DNA of 55,368 nt. Source: Euzebyales bacterium. Lineage in GTDB: Bacteria; Actinomycetota; Nitriliruptoria; Euzebyales; JAHELV01. A program made the position numbers and the translations under genes. The DNA lies in the NCBI GenBank assembly GCA_035461305.1, contig DATHVN010000135.1, forward strand, positions 1 through 55,368, read 5' to 3'. The notes beneath the pieces were generated by a model. The model did no database searches. It was not told where the DNA came from and saw nothing but the letters and a program-made list of their open reading frames with translations. Positions 42,487 to 50,435 of this stretch are shown here, piece by piece; within the stretch, counting starts at the first letter, position 1; each line of letters begins with the position of its first letter.

Positions 42487-43542
42487 ATGCCCGACATCAC
42501 GTCACTGCTCGGCGACGAGGCCGACGACCTGTTGTCGTACGAGTGCAAGACACTGCCACGCGAGGACCTGCACCTGCCCGGCCCGGATTTCGTCGACCGC
42601 GTGGTCGCCGGGTCCGACCGTTCACCGGCCGTCATGCGCAGCCTGCAGTCGCTGTTCGACCATGGCCGCCTCGCCGGGACCGGATACGTGTCGATCCTGC
42701 CGGTCGACCAGGGCATCGAGCACTCCGCCGCGGCGTCCTTCGCGCCGAACCCGCGCTACTTCGACCCGCAGGCGATCGTCGAACTCGCGATCGAGGGCGG
42801 GTGCAACGCGGTCGCGAGCACGCTCGGTGTCCTGGGTGCGGTCTCACGACGCTACGCGCACCGCATCCCGTTCATCGTGAAGCTGAACCACAACGAGCTG
42901 CTCACGCACCCCAACACCCACGACCAGGTCATGTTCGCCTCGGTCCAGCAGGCGTTCGACGTGGGTGCCGTCGGGGCGGGCGCGACGATCTACTTCGGCT
43001 CCGGCGAGTCGATGCGCCAGCTGCAGGAGGTCCGCGAGGCTTTCCAGCACGCCCACACATTGGGTATGTTCACCGTGCTGTGGTGCTACCTGCGCAACAG
43101 CGCCTTCAAGGTCGGCGGCACCGATTACCACACGGCCGCCGACCTGACCGGTCAGGCCAACCACCTCGGTGTGACGATCGAGTCCGACATCATCAAGCAG
43201 AAGCAGCCGGAGACGAACGGTGGCTACCGTGCGATCCAGAACTTCGGACGCACGAGCGACCTGGTCTACGACCGCCTGGTGACCGACCATCCGATCGATC
43301 TGACGCGCTGGCAGGTCGTCAACTGCTACATGGGTCGCGCCGGGCTGATCAACTCCGGTGGGGCGTCGTCGGGTGACTCGGACCTCGCCGATGCCGTGCG
43401 CACGGCGGTGATCAACAAGCGTGCCGGAGGCATGGGCCTGATCTCCGGCCGCAAGGCGTTCCAGCGACCGACGGCGGAGGGCGTCGAGCTGCTCAACGCC
43501 ATCCAGGATGTGTACCTGGCGACGGAGGTCACGGTCGCCTAG
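42487..43542 (+). CDS. Class I fructose-bisphosphate aldolase (archaeal/DhnA type)
   Basis: 351-residue TIM-barrel enzyme that splits or forms fructose 1,6-bisphosphate through a Lys Schiff base. Motifs: [50 protein letters not shown], the Schiff-base strand [12 protein letters not shown] (candidate Lys) and [12 protein letters not shown] for phosphate binding. The ATG follows GGGGAGG by 9 bases. It is a single gene ending at a strong hairpin. Confidence 0.93.
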   Translation: MPDITSLLGDEADDLLSYECKTLPREDLHLPGPDFVDRVVAGSDRSPAVMRSLQSLFDHGRLAGTGYVSILPVDQGIEHSAAASFAPNPRYFDPQAIVELAIEGGCNAVASTLGVLGAVSRRYAHRIPFIVKLNHNELLTHPNTHDQVMFASVQQAFDVGAVGAGATIYFGSGESMRQLQEVREAFQHAHTLGMFTVLWCYLRNSAFKVGGTDYHTAADLTGQANHLGVTIESDIIKQKQPETNGGYRAIQNFGRTSDLVYDRLVTDHPIDLTRWQVVNCYMGRAGLINSGGASSGDSDLADAVRTAVINKRAGGMGLISGRKAFQRPTAEGVELLNAIQDVYLATEVTVA

Positions 43543-43554
43543 CGGCCACGATCT

Positions 43555-43591
43555 GGGGTGTCGACCGGACCGGGGGGTCGGTCGGCACCCC
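43555..43591. terminator. Strong hairpin between convergent aldolase and ATPase genes
   Basis: GGGGTGTCGACCGGACC pairs with GGTCGGTCGGCACCCC with one bulge and one mismatch around a short G loop. It lies in the 69-base gap between two converging genes and could end transcription from both sides. Confidence 0.65.
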
Positions 43592-43611
43592 GTTCATCCT
43601 GGGAGTGCCCG

Positions 43612-45000
43612 TCATTCCGCGTAGAGGTCGGCGGGGCGCGTGACCCCCTGACCGTCTCGGGCGAGCACCACGATCTCGTCGGGCTCGGCGTACGGTGACC
43701 CGGCCAGCATCTCCCTCACACGTCGCCGCTCCCGGTCGAGGTCGGCATTGGTTGTCCATTGCGCCGAGCCGGCGGCGACCGCGGCGCCGCCGGCGAGGGC
43801 CAGCGCGTCGACCTCGCCATCCCCGGTCGTCGACCACCAGGGGCCGCAGTCAGCCTGGTGCCCGTCGGCCAGCACAGACCGCAGCACCATGCGCAGGCTG
43901 CGCTGCTGGCTCGCGGCGAGCGTCGACCGGTTCGCGGCCAGCACCCCCGCCCCGCGTCCCAACTCGAACGCCTCGCGGTGGGGGAGCACGATCGCCAGCC
44001 ACAGGCGCAGGAACGCGTCACGCACCTCGTAGCGGACCCGCCGCGTGCGCCGCGCGTCCTCGCCGACCGGAGTGACGCGGTCGACCAGACGCAGCGCCTC
44101 GAGCAGCGCCAGCGCCTCGCTGGTCGACGCGGGGGCGAGGCCGGTGCGCTCGCGCAGCGCCGAGAAGCTCTCGGCGCCCAGCGCGATGAGCTCCAGCACC
44201 CTCGCGGCCGCCGAGCCGGGCGTCAGCTCCTGCAGGACCACGGTGCCCTCGTCGCCGAGCGGCGCACCCGGTCCGTCGAGCAGCTCGGTGAGGTTGGTGA
44301 GCAGGCCCTCCCGCGGATCCCACAACGTGAGGTAACGCGGCATGCCGCCGAGCGTGCAGTAGGCCTCCATCCACGTGTCAGGATCGTCACCGCCAACGAG
44401 CAGGGGCGCCTCGTGCCACGTGAACGGCGCGAGCCGCAGGTGGGCGTCGGCGCGGCCGAACAGGGGCGCGTCGGCGGCGACCAGCTCCTCCATGAGCCCG
44501 ACGTGACTGCCGGCGAGCACGACCGACAGCCGGCTGTCGCGGCGGTGGTCCCAGCGCGCCTGCAGCGTGCTGGGCAGCGTCCGGTCGGCCTCGCACAGGT
44601 AGGGGAACTCGTCGATGATCAGCAGCAACGGCTCGTCTCGTGCTCGGGCGAGCAGGTAGCCAAGCGCCGCGTCCCAGCTCGGGAGGTGCCCCAGGTCGAG
44701 CAGGTCGCCGGGCTGTGCGGGCAGGACCGCGCGGATGCGCTCCTCGAGCCGGCGCAGTGCCTCGCCGATCGGTGCGCGCGTGCCGGGCAGGAAGATGGCG
44801 CGTCGCGACGCGGAGAACTGGTCGAGGAGGGCGGTCTTGCCGACACGTCGCCGACCCGACACCACGGCCATGCCGCCGTCGTCGCCGCACGCCCGTTCGA
44901 GCGCGCGCAGCTCCCGCTCGCGGTTGACGAACCCTCCCCGTGACCGGCGCAGCCGGTCAGCCTCGTGCGTCGTGGAACCGTGCTCCGCGATGTGTGGCAT
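43612..45000 (-). CDS. AAA+ ATPase with C-terminal DUF234-type nuclease-like domain
   Basis: 462 residues. A STAND/AAA P-loop is near the start, GRRRVGKT (49-56), then Walker B LLLIIDEFPYL (about 124-134) and the sensor-1 strand LSVVLAGSHVGLM. A winged-helix region (AAARVLELIALGAESFSALRERTGL) follows, and the last part (DGEVDALAL with a beta-strand pattern) resembles the DUF234 nuclease-like fold found in archaeal-type ATPases. The ATG at 45000 has no ribosome site. Four 16-bp repeats lie 51-114 bases upstream. These proteins are widespread and their role is unknown. Confidence 0.88.
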   Translation of the reverse strand: MPHIAEHGSTTHEADRLRRSRGGFVNRERELRALERACGDDGGMAVVSGRRRVGKTALLDQFSASRRAIFLPGTRAPIGEALRRLEERIRAVLPAQPGDLLDLGHLPSWDAALGYLLARARDEPLLLIIDEFPYLCEADRTLPSTLQARWDHRRDSRLSVVLAGSHVGLMEELVAADAPLFGRADAHLRLAPFTWHEAPLLVGGDDPDTWMEAYCTLGGMPRYLTLWDPREGLLTNLTELLDGPGAPLGDEGTVVLQELTPGSAAARVLELIALGAESFSALRERTGLAPASTSEALALLEALRLVDRVTPVGEDARRTRRVRYEVRDAFLRLWLAIVLPHREAFELGRGAGVLAANRSTLAASQQRSLRMVLRSVLADGHQADCGPWWSTTGDGEVDALALAGGAAVAAGSAQWTTNADLDRERRRVREMLAGSPYAEPDEIVVLARDGQGVTRPADLYAE

Positions 45001-45050
45001 CGCTGCAGTCTGCCATCGCCGGGACGGTCACCGGTGGATCTGCCGTCGCC

Positions 45051-45114
45051 GAAGCTTGGCCGCGCCGAAGTTCGGTAGGACCGAAGTTCCGTAAGAGCGA
45101 AGTTTGTCGTCCAC
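45051..45114. repeat. Four 16-bp direct repeats (iterons) upstream of the AAA ATPase
   Basis: Units start at 45051, 45067, 45083 and 45099, each beginning GAAG(C/T)T: GAAGCTTGGCCGCGCC, GAAGTTCGGTAGGACC, GAAGTTCCGTAAGAGC and GAAGTTTGTCGTCCAC. The middle two are most alike. Overlapping them is the perfect palindrome TTCGGT-AGG-ACCGAA (45071-45085). Regular spacing and dyad symmetry point to protein binding, but no regulator is known. Confidence 0.7.
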
Positions 45115-45196
45115 GTACCTGCCCGGCGTTCGCCCTGGCGCAGCAAACACCAGGGGTCCTAGTGTTAGCGGCTGAGCGTCGAGAGGAGCGACGGAC

Positions 45197-45826
45197 GTGT
45201 CGAGGTTGGCGGCGGGAGCGGTCTCCGCACTGCTCGGTGCGCTGATCGGCGTGGGCGTCCTCGTCGTGCTGGAGCGTTCGCGGACCGAAGCCATCGCACC
45301 GGTGGCAGCGGCTGCGACCGAGATCACGTCGACGGCGCCGGACGCCGGGGCGGGCGAGGCGTCCTCGCCGGAGCCACGCGAGCCGGTCGCCGATCCCGTC
45401 CGGGTGGTCATCCCGGCGATCGACGTCGACGCCGACCTCGTGGCGGTGGGCCTCAACCCCGATCAGTCGATGGAGGTCCCGGACTTCGGCGAGGCCGGAT
45501 GGTATGAGCCGGGACCGCGTCCGGGGGAGCCGGGCCCGGCGGTCATCGCCGCACACGTCGACTCGGTCGCGGGCCCCGACGTGTTCTACCGGCTGCGCGA
45601 GCTCGAGCCGGGCGACGAGATCACGGTCGAGCACGCCGACGGCGCGCGCTCGACGTTCGCGGTGCGCGACGCCGAGCAGCAGGACAAGGACGACCTGCCC
45701 GTCGAACGCATCTGGAACGACACCGACGACAGCGTGCTCCGCCTCATCACCTGCGGCGGCGAGTTCGACCGGCAGCGGCGCAGCTACGAGTCCAACGTCA
45801 TCGTCTACGCGGACGCCCGCGGCTGA
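45197..45826 (+). CDS. srtF: Class F sortase
   Basis: 209-residue membrane-anchored transpeptidase. One N-terminal helix (AVSALLGALIGVGVLVVLE), an Ala/Pro linker, then the sortase barrel: VRVVIPAIDVDADLVAVGL, GWYEPGPRPGEPGPAVIAAHVDS with the catalytic His, and LRLITCGGEF with Cys186, followed by a basic segment RQRRSYESNVIVYA providing the Arg. No C-terminal helix, as in class F. The GTG at 45197 follows GAGAGGAG. Confidence 0.93.
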   Translation: MSRLAAGAVSALLGALIGVGVLVVLERSRTEAIAPVAAAATEITSTAPDAGAGEASSPEPREPVADPVRVVIPAIDVDADLVAVGLNPDQSMEVPDFGEAGWYEPGPRPGEPGPAVIAAHVDSVAGPDVFYRLRELEPGDEITVEHADGARSTFAVRDAEQQDKDDLPVERIWNDTDDSVLRLITCGGEFDRQRRSYESNVIVYADARG

Positions 45827-45854
45827 CGCCGACGGCTCCGTCGGCCGGGGTCGG

Positions 45855-46068
45855 CCCTGGGGTCTGTCTCCCGGTCCCGGCCGGCATTCGGTCGCATCCG
45901 CATCCCGGCTCGCGTCGTTGCGGCTCGCGCCGACATGGGCCTCGTGTTCGTCGCTCACCGCGCCGTGTGACCTGGGCGCCACTCCTGGTCGCCGTGCCGT
46001 GAGCGCCCTGGGCGGTTGGGCGTCCGGCGTCAGCGAGACGACCAGGCGCACGACTGGTCCGAGAGACT
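45855..46068. repeat. Dispersed intergenic repeat, copy 2 (about 210 bp)
   Basis: Homologous to 31018-31225 along its whole length: the core starting at 45873 (GGTCCCGGCCGGCATTCG), CATCCCGGCTCGCGTCGTTG, GTTCGTCGCTCAC, then TGGTCGCCGTGC, GGGCGGTTGGG and GACGACCAGGCGCACGAC blocks. It lies between the sortase gene and the 3' end of the next, convergent gene. It has no open frame with coding character. Confidence 0.85.
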
Positions 46069-46420
46069 AGTCGTCGTCCGGCTCGATGGTCGGCGGGCCG
46101 CTGCCGGCCATCGTGCCCGGTGACCGCTTCGCAACGCCCGCCCACATGGCGGCCGCCAGGAAGATCGCGATGCCGAGGACGAGCACCCACGGGGACCTGA
46201 AGAGGAAGACCGACGCCGTGATGAGCGCGCCGACGGCCATCAGCGCGATCGGACCGTTGCTGCCGCCCGTCGTGACCGAGCCGTAGGGTCCGGTGCCCGG
46301 TTCGGTGGTCGGGTGCGTCTCGTGGTCGGGCAGTTTGGCAAAGTCCCCCTCGGCGTCGCGGCGCTGGATGCGATCGGCGCTCTGCTCGACCGATGGTGGG
46401 ACCTGGTGCTCGTCGGCCAC
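46067..46420 (-). CDS. Small membrane protein with a hydrophilic N-terminus
   Basis: 117 residues. The first 70 are charged and Pro/Thr-rich (QSADRIQRRDAEGDFAKLPD and HETHPTTEPGTGPYG), followed by two adjacent membrane helices (IALMAVGALITASVFLF and PWVLVLGIAIFLAAAMWAGV) and a short acidic tail ending PDDD. The start is GTG at 46420, 7 bases after GGAAGG. A layout like this is common in actinobacteria (HGxxx-type small membrane proteins) and no function is known. Confidence 0.7.
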   Translation of the reverse strand: MADEHQVPPSVEQSADRIQRRDAEGDFAKLPDHETHPTTEPGTGPYGSVTTGGSNGPIALMAVGALITASVFLFRSPWVLVLGIAIFLAAAMWAGVAKRSPGTMAGSGPPTIEPDDD

Positions 46421-46569
46421 CGTGCGGCCTTCCGGTCTCGTCTGTTCGTGACGTACGACGATAGCGAACAGCACGGCCGGGCAGCCAGACCTGTCCGCTC
46501 GATACGGCGGGTGCAACTGCCGCCCGCGGCTGGACGGTCAACACTCACACACGACCACCCGGATGCCGA

Positions 46570-47211
46570 GTGCGGGGTGTGGAGACGTTGCAGAACCTTG
46601 GACGGATGCTGGTCGCGGCGCTGTTGGTGCTCATGGTCGTGCTGCCCACGGCCGCGGTCGGCGGCGAACCCAGCGATGCGCCGCTGTCCGACGTGCCCGG
46701 CGAGTACGTGCCAGCGCTACGCGCCGCCGCGGACGGCCTCGGCCTGTCGTACGACGAGCTGACGTCCGCGTCCGAGGACGAGTTGCAGGCACTGCTGTGC
46801 GACAAGCTCGATGAGACGTCGACCGACGAGATCGTCGCCCAGGCCCGCGCGGCGCTCGACAAGGCGCCCGAGGAGGAGCTCGCCCAATTCAGCGACGCCG
46901 AGCGCGAGCATCTGACGAAGACCCTGCCTTCGCTCATCGGCCAGGTCGAGTCGAGGTACTGCGACGGTGACGCCGGGACCTCCGGTGACGACACCTCGGG
47001 CGACGGCGTCGATGAGACGAACGACACCAATGCCGGGACGTCGGACGCCGGCGGCTCGTCGGACGGCGACATCCCCGTCCCGACCCGCGTCGACACCGGC
47101 GGTGGCGGTGCGGGTGGCGTGGGCACGGTCCCCGTCGCCTTCGGCGCCCTGTTCGCCGCGCTGTTCGGCCTGGTCGGCGTGGGTGTCACCACGCGGCGTC
47201 CCACCGGCTGA
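46570..47211 (+). CDS. Secreted, cell-wall-sorted type protein (probable sortase substrate)
   Basis: 213 residues. A signal peptide (LVAALLVLMVVLPTAAVGG) leads into a helical domain of about 110 residues with two Cys (LLCDKL and SRYCDG). A Gly/Ser/Thr/Asp-rich linker comes next, then PVPTRVDTGGGG, a hydrophobic helix (VAFGALFAALFGLVGVGV) and a basic end (TTRRPTG). This tail order (TG-type motif, helix, Arg) is that of sortase substrates, and the sortase gene is less than 1 kb upstream. The start GTG at 46570 or 46579 is uncertain. Confidence 0.75.
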   Translation: MRGVETLQNLGRMLVAALLVLMVVLPTAAVGGEPSDAPLSDVPGEYVPALRAAADGLGLSYDELTSASEDELQALLCDKLDETSTDEIVAQARAALDKAPEEELAQFSDAEREHLTKTLPSLIGQVESRYCDGDAGTSGDDTSGDGVDETNDTNAGTSDAGGSSDGDIPVPTRVDTGGGGAGGVGTVPVAFGALFAALFGLVGVGVTTRRPTG

Positions 47212-47300
47212 GCCCCAGCGGCACCGGCCACGCGGCCCGTTCGCTCCTGGCGCGGACGGGCCGCCACCGTGTCCATGCCCACCAGCGCGCGCGTGCCGTG

Positions 47301-48233
47301 TCAACGCACCGTGGTTGACACCGCCCCACGGTCGGCGCGGTCGTCGGAGGCCACGGCGGGGGAGCGAGCGACAGCCGACAGCCACATGGTGACGGCGGCG
47401 ATCCACACGAGGCATGCACCGAGCAGGTGCGCGCCGACGAGCACCTCGGGCAGGCCGGTGAAGTACTGGACGTAGCCGATGAGCCCCTGGGCGAGCGACG
47501 CGCCCAGCAGGGTGGCCACGGCGCGCTGGACGCGCACCGGCGCGGCGGTGGCCCGCAGCCCGAACCACAGCGCGACGGCCAGGCCGAGGAGCAGGAAGAC
47601 GCCGTCGGCGTGGAACTGGCTGGTGACCCGCGGGTCCAGGCCGAGGCGCGGGGTACCGACGTCGCCCGCGTGCGGACCGGTCGCGGTGACCAGGGTCCCC
47701 AGGGCCAGCACCGTGGCGACCACGCCGAGCAGCAGGTGCTGCACGCGTCGCAGCTCGGGTCGGATGACCACCTCGGCCAGCCCGTCGGGCCTCCGCACCC
47801 GGTCGTGCAGCACGACCGCGATGGCGATCAGCCCGATCGACAGCAGAAAGTGCGCCGCGACGATCAGCGGGTGCAGGCCCGTGAGCACGGTGATCCCGCC
47901 CAGCACGCCCTGCCCGAGGATGCCGGCCACGAGCGCCGCCGCCAGGCGCACCTGGTCACGACGGCGGGGTCGTCCCCGCCACACGGCGACCAGCACGGTG
48001 AGCGCGACCGCGAGCACGACGAAGCTCAGCAGGCGGTTGCCGAACTCGATGGCCTGGTGCCACGCGGCGACCTCCGCCGAGGCCAGCGGCACGACGCTGC
48101 CGTCGTTGCACGTCGGCCACTCGGGGCACCCGAGGCCCGAACCCGTCAGCCTGACCGCGCCGCCGGTCACGACGATCGCGACGTTGGTGACGACCGCCGC
48201 CAGAGTGAGCCGGCGCGTGGCTGCGACAGACAT
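47301..48233 (-). CDS. ctaA: Heme A synthase CtaA (COX15-like)
   Basis: 310-residue membrane enzyme that oxidises the methyl group of heme O to give heme A for the aa3 oxidase. About eight helices. The first outside loop has GSGLGCPEWPTC with the regulatory Cys pair, and His ligands lie in AAWHQAIEFGNRL, LIVAAHFLLS, TSQFHADGVFL and LVGAHLLGA, one in each of the four expected helices. The ctaB partner is not in the window. ATG at 48233. Confidence 0.93.
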   Translation of the reverse strand: MSVAATRRLTLAAVVTNVAIVVTGGAVRLTGSGLGCPEWPTCNDGSVVPLASAEVAAWHQAIEFGNRLLSFVVLAVALTVLVAVWRGRPRRRDQVRLAAALVAGILGQGVLGGITVLTGLHPLIVAAHFLLSIGLIAIAVVLHDRVRRPDGLAEVVIRPELRRVQHLLLGVVATVLALGTLVTATGPHAGDVGTPRLGLDPRVTSQFHADGVFLLLGLAVALWFGLRATAAPVRVQRAVATLLGASLAQGLIGYVQYFTGLPEVLVGAHLLGACLVWIAAVTMWLSAVARSPAVASDDRADRGAVSTTVR

Positions 48234-48283
48234 GCGGCGATGGTACCGACGCGGCCGCGCGCCGGTCGCCGCGTGCGCGCGTC

Positions 48284-49495
48284 TCAGTCCCGCGTGCCGA
48301 TGGCCGCGGTGTCACCGGCACGCCTCCGCAGCGCGCCGCGGTCGACCTTGCCCAGCGCCGTGCGCGGCAGGGAGGCGACCACCTCAACCTGGCGCGGCAC
48401 CATCGCGGCCGGCGCGGTCGCCCGGACGTGGGCGCGCAGGTCCTCGGCTGCCGGTGGTGAGGTGACGTCGGTCGCCACGACGTAGGCGACGACCCGCTGG
48501 CCCCATTCGGCGTCGGCGACCCCGATCACCGCGGCGTCCGCGACCCGAGGATGGGTCCGCAGGATGGCAGCGACCTCGGTCGTCGCGACATTGACCCCGC
48601 CACTGATGACGATGTCGTCGCTGCGGCCCGTCACGACCAGGCGGCCCTCGTCGAACCGCCCGACGTCCCTGCTGCGGAACCAGCCCCAGGCGTCGAGCAG
48701 CGGCACCAGCCGGCCACCCACGCGGTACCCGTCGGCCAGCACCGTGCCCCGCAGGAGGACCCGCTCATCCGGATCGATCGCCACGGCGACCCCGTCGAGC
48801 GGCACGCCGTCGTAGACGCATCCGCCGCAGGTCTCGGTCATGCCGTAGCTCACGGTCACACGGGCGCCCGCAGCGGTGGCGCGGGCGAGCAGGTCGGGCG
48901 GGGGGGCCGCGCCGCCGAGGAGGATCCGCTCGAACCGGCCGACGTCGACGCCGCGTTCGAGCAGGCGGTGCAGCATCGTCGGCACGAGCGCGACGTGGGT
49001 CGCCGCCGTCGCGCCAGCGACCGCGGCCGCGTCGAAGCGGTCGTGCAGCACGGGCGGCGTCCCCGCGGCGCGTGCCCGCAGGACGACCATGAGGCCGGCG
49101 ATGTGGTGCACCGGCAACACGCCGAGCCAGCGTGCGGCGCCCGCGTCGAGCCGGTCGACGCTCGCCGCAACTCCGGCATCCAGCGCGCAGCGGCTGATCA
49201 TGACCCCACGCGCGGCGCCGGTCGTCCCGGACGTGCGGACCACCAGCGCCGTGCCGTGCGGGACCTCGGCGCCGTCGCCGAGGTCGCGCTCGCCGTCGGC
49301 GTCGCGCACCGCGTGCGCGCCGAGGCCAACGGCGATCCGTTCGACGGCCGCATCCGGCAGCGTCGGGTCCAGCGGCAGCGCCGCGTCCCCGGCCCGCCAC
49401 ACGTCGTCGATCATCGCGACGGCCGCCCCTCCGGTCGGGCGCACGGCGATCAGCCGTACGCCGCTCCGGCGCGCGCTAGCCTGCGATGGGTCCAT
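48284..49495 (-). CDS. menE: o-Succinylbenzoate-CoA ligase (MenE)
   Basis: 403-residue AMP-forming acyl-CoA synthetase of menaquinone synthesis. The P-loop is VVRTSGTTGAARGVMIS, followed by GVLPVHHIAGLMVVLRA, ILLGGAAPPPDLLARA, VSYGMTETCGGCVYDG, WFRSRDVGRFDEGRLVVTGRSDDIVISGG and the C-terminal Lys in PRTALGKVDRGALRRR. It is short for the superfamily, as MenE usually is. It is divergent from menA with only 40 bases between starts. A TAGCGT box is 7 bases before the ATG. Confidence 0.92.
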   Translation of the reverse strand: MDPSQASARRSGVRLIAVRPTGGAAVAMIDDVWRAGDAALPLDPTLPDAAVERIAVGLGAHAVRDADGERDLGDGAEVPHGTALVVRTSGTTGAARGVMISRCALDAGVAASVDRLDAGAARWLGVLPVHHIAGLMVVLRARAAGTPPVLHDRFDAAAVAGATAATHVALVPTMLHRLLERGVDVGRFERILLGGAAPPPDLLARATAAGARVTVSYGMTETCGGCVYDGVPLDGVAVAIDPDERVLLRGTVLADGYRVGGRLVPLLDAWGWFRSRDVGRFDEGRLVVTGRSDDIVISGGVNVATTEVAAILRTHPRVADAAVIGVADAEWGQRVVAYVVATDVTSPPAAEDLRAHVRATAPAAMVPRQVEVVASLPRTALGKVDRGALRRRAGDTAAIGTRD

Positions 49496-49502
49496 CGTCC
49501 AC

Positions 49503-49517
49503 ACGCTAGCGATCGCT
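49503..49517. promoter_or_regulatory. Divergent menE/menA promoter region with a palindrome
   Basis: On the minus strand TAGCGT (49503-49508) sits 7 bases before the menE ATG, matching a leaderless -10 box. On the plus strand the overlapping perfect palindrome AGCGATCGCT (49508-49517) lies between this box and the menA ribosome site GGGAG. The shared 40-base gap means both genes are probably controlled together. Confidence 0.45.
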
Positions 49518-49535
49518 GGAGACGGGAGTCGGCCC

Positions 49536-50435
49536 GTGGCGGCTGAGGTCTGGGTGGCCGCGGCGCGGCCGCGGACGCTGCCGGCCGCCCTGTCACCCGT
49601 GCTGGTCGGAACGGCGTCGGCCACGCGCGTGGTCGGGTGGCGCATGGCGGCCGCGCTCGTGGTGGCGCTGGCCGTGCAGGTCGCCGTCAACTTCGCCAAC
49701 GACTACTTCGACGGGGTCCGTGGCGTGGACACCGCGGACCGCCGTGGACCACAGCGCGCGGTCGCGTCCGGCCACGTCGCACCGGAGCGCATGCGGACGG
49801 CGATCGTGGCGGCGCTGGCCGTCGCCGCCGTCGCGGGGCTGGCGCTGGCCGCGGCGGTCGGGTGGCAACTGCTGCTGGTCGGCCTGGCGTGCTTCGCCGC
49901 CGCGATCGGCTACAGCGGTGGGCCACGGCCGTACGCGTCCACCGGGCTCGGCGAGGTGTTCGTGTTCGCCTTCTTCGGGTTGGTCGCGACGATGGGCTCG
50001 GCCTACGTGCAGGACGAGCAGCTGCGCTGGCTGCCCGCCGTGGCCGCGGTCCCGGTGGGGCTGCTGTCGGTCGCGCTGCTGGTCGTCAACAACCTGCGCG
50101 ACATCCCGACGGACGCACGGACCGGCAAGCGCACGCTCGCGGTGCGCCTCGGGGAGCGGCCGACCTTCTACCTGTACATCGTGCTGATCAACACCGCGAT
50201 CCTGTCGACCGGCATGGTGGCGCTGGTCTCGCTGTCGGTGTGGCCGGCCGTCGCCTTCCTCGCCGTGCCGCTCGCGCTGAGCGCGCAGAACAAGGTGGCG
50301 GCCGGGATGGAGGCCGACGACGCCGCAGTGCTGGTCGCGGGCCTCGCGATGACCGGGCTCCTGCAGCTCGTCTACGGCCTGCTGCTCGCCGGCGGGCTGA
50401 CGATGGCATCCATCGCGCCCGGCGTGTTCCTGTGA
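49536..50435 (+). CDS. menA: 1,4-Dihydroxy-2-naphthoate polyprenyltransferase (MenA)
   Basis: 299-residue membrane UbiA-family enzyme that adds the polyprenyl tail to DHNA. The start VWVAAARPRTLPAALSPVLVGT is typical; the first Asp-rich site is NFANDYFDGVRGVDTADR and the second region is VNNLRDIPTDARTGKRTLAVRLG. About nine helices. The GTG at 49536 follows GGGAG by 7 bases. Its stop overlaps the next start (GTGA). Confidence 0.95.
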   Translation: MAAEVWVAAARPRTLPAALSPVLVGTASATRVVGWRMAAALVVALAVQVAVNFANDYFDGVRGVDTADRRGPQRAVASGHVAPERMRTAIVAALAVAAVAGLALAAAVGWQLLLVGLACFAAAIGYSGGPRPYASTGLGEVFVFAFFGLVATMGSAYVQDEQLRWLPAVAAVPVGLLSVALLVVNNLRDIPTDARTGKRTLAVRLGERPTFYLYIVLINTAILSTGMVALVSLSVWPAVAFLAVPLALSAQNKVAAGMEADDAAVLVAGLAMTGLLQLVYGLLLAGGLTMASIAPGVFL

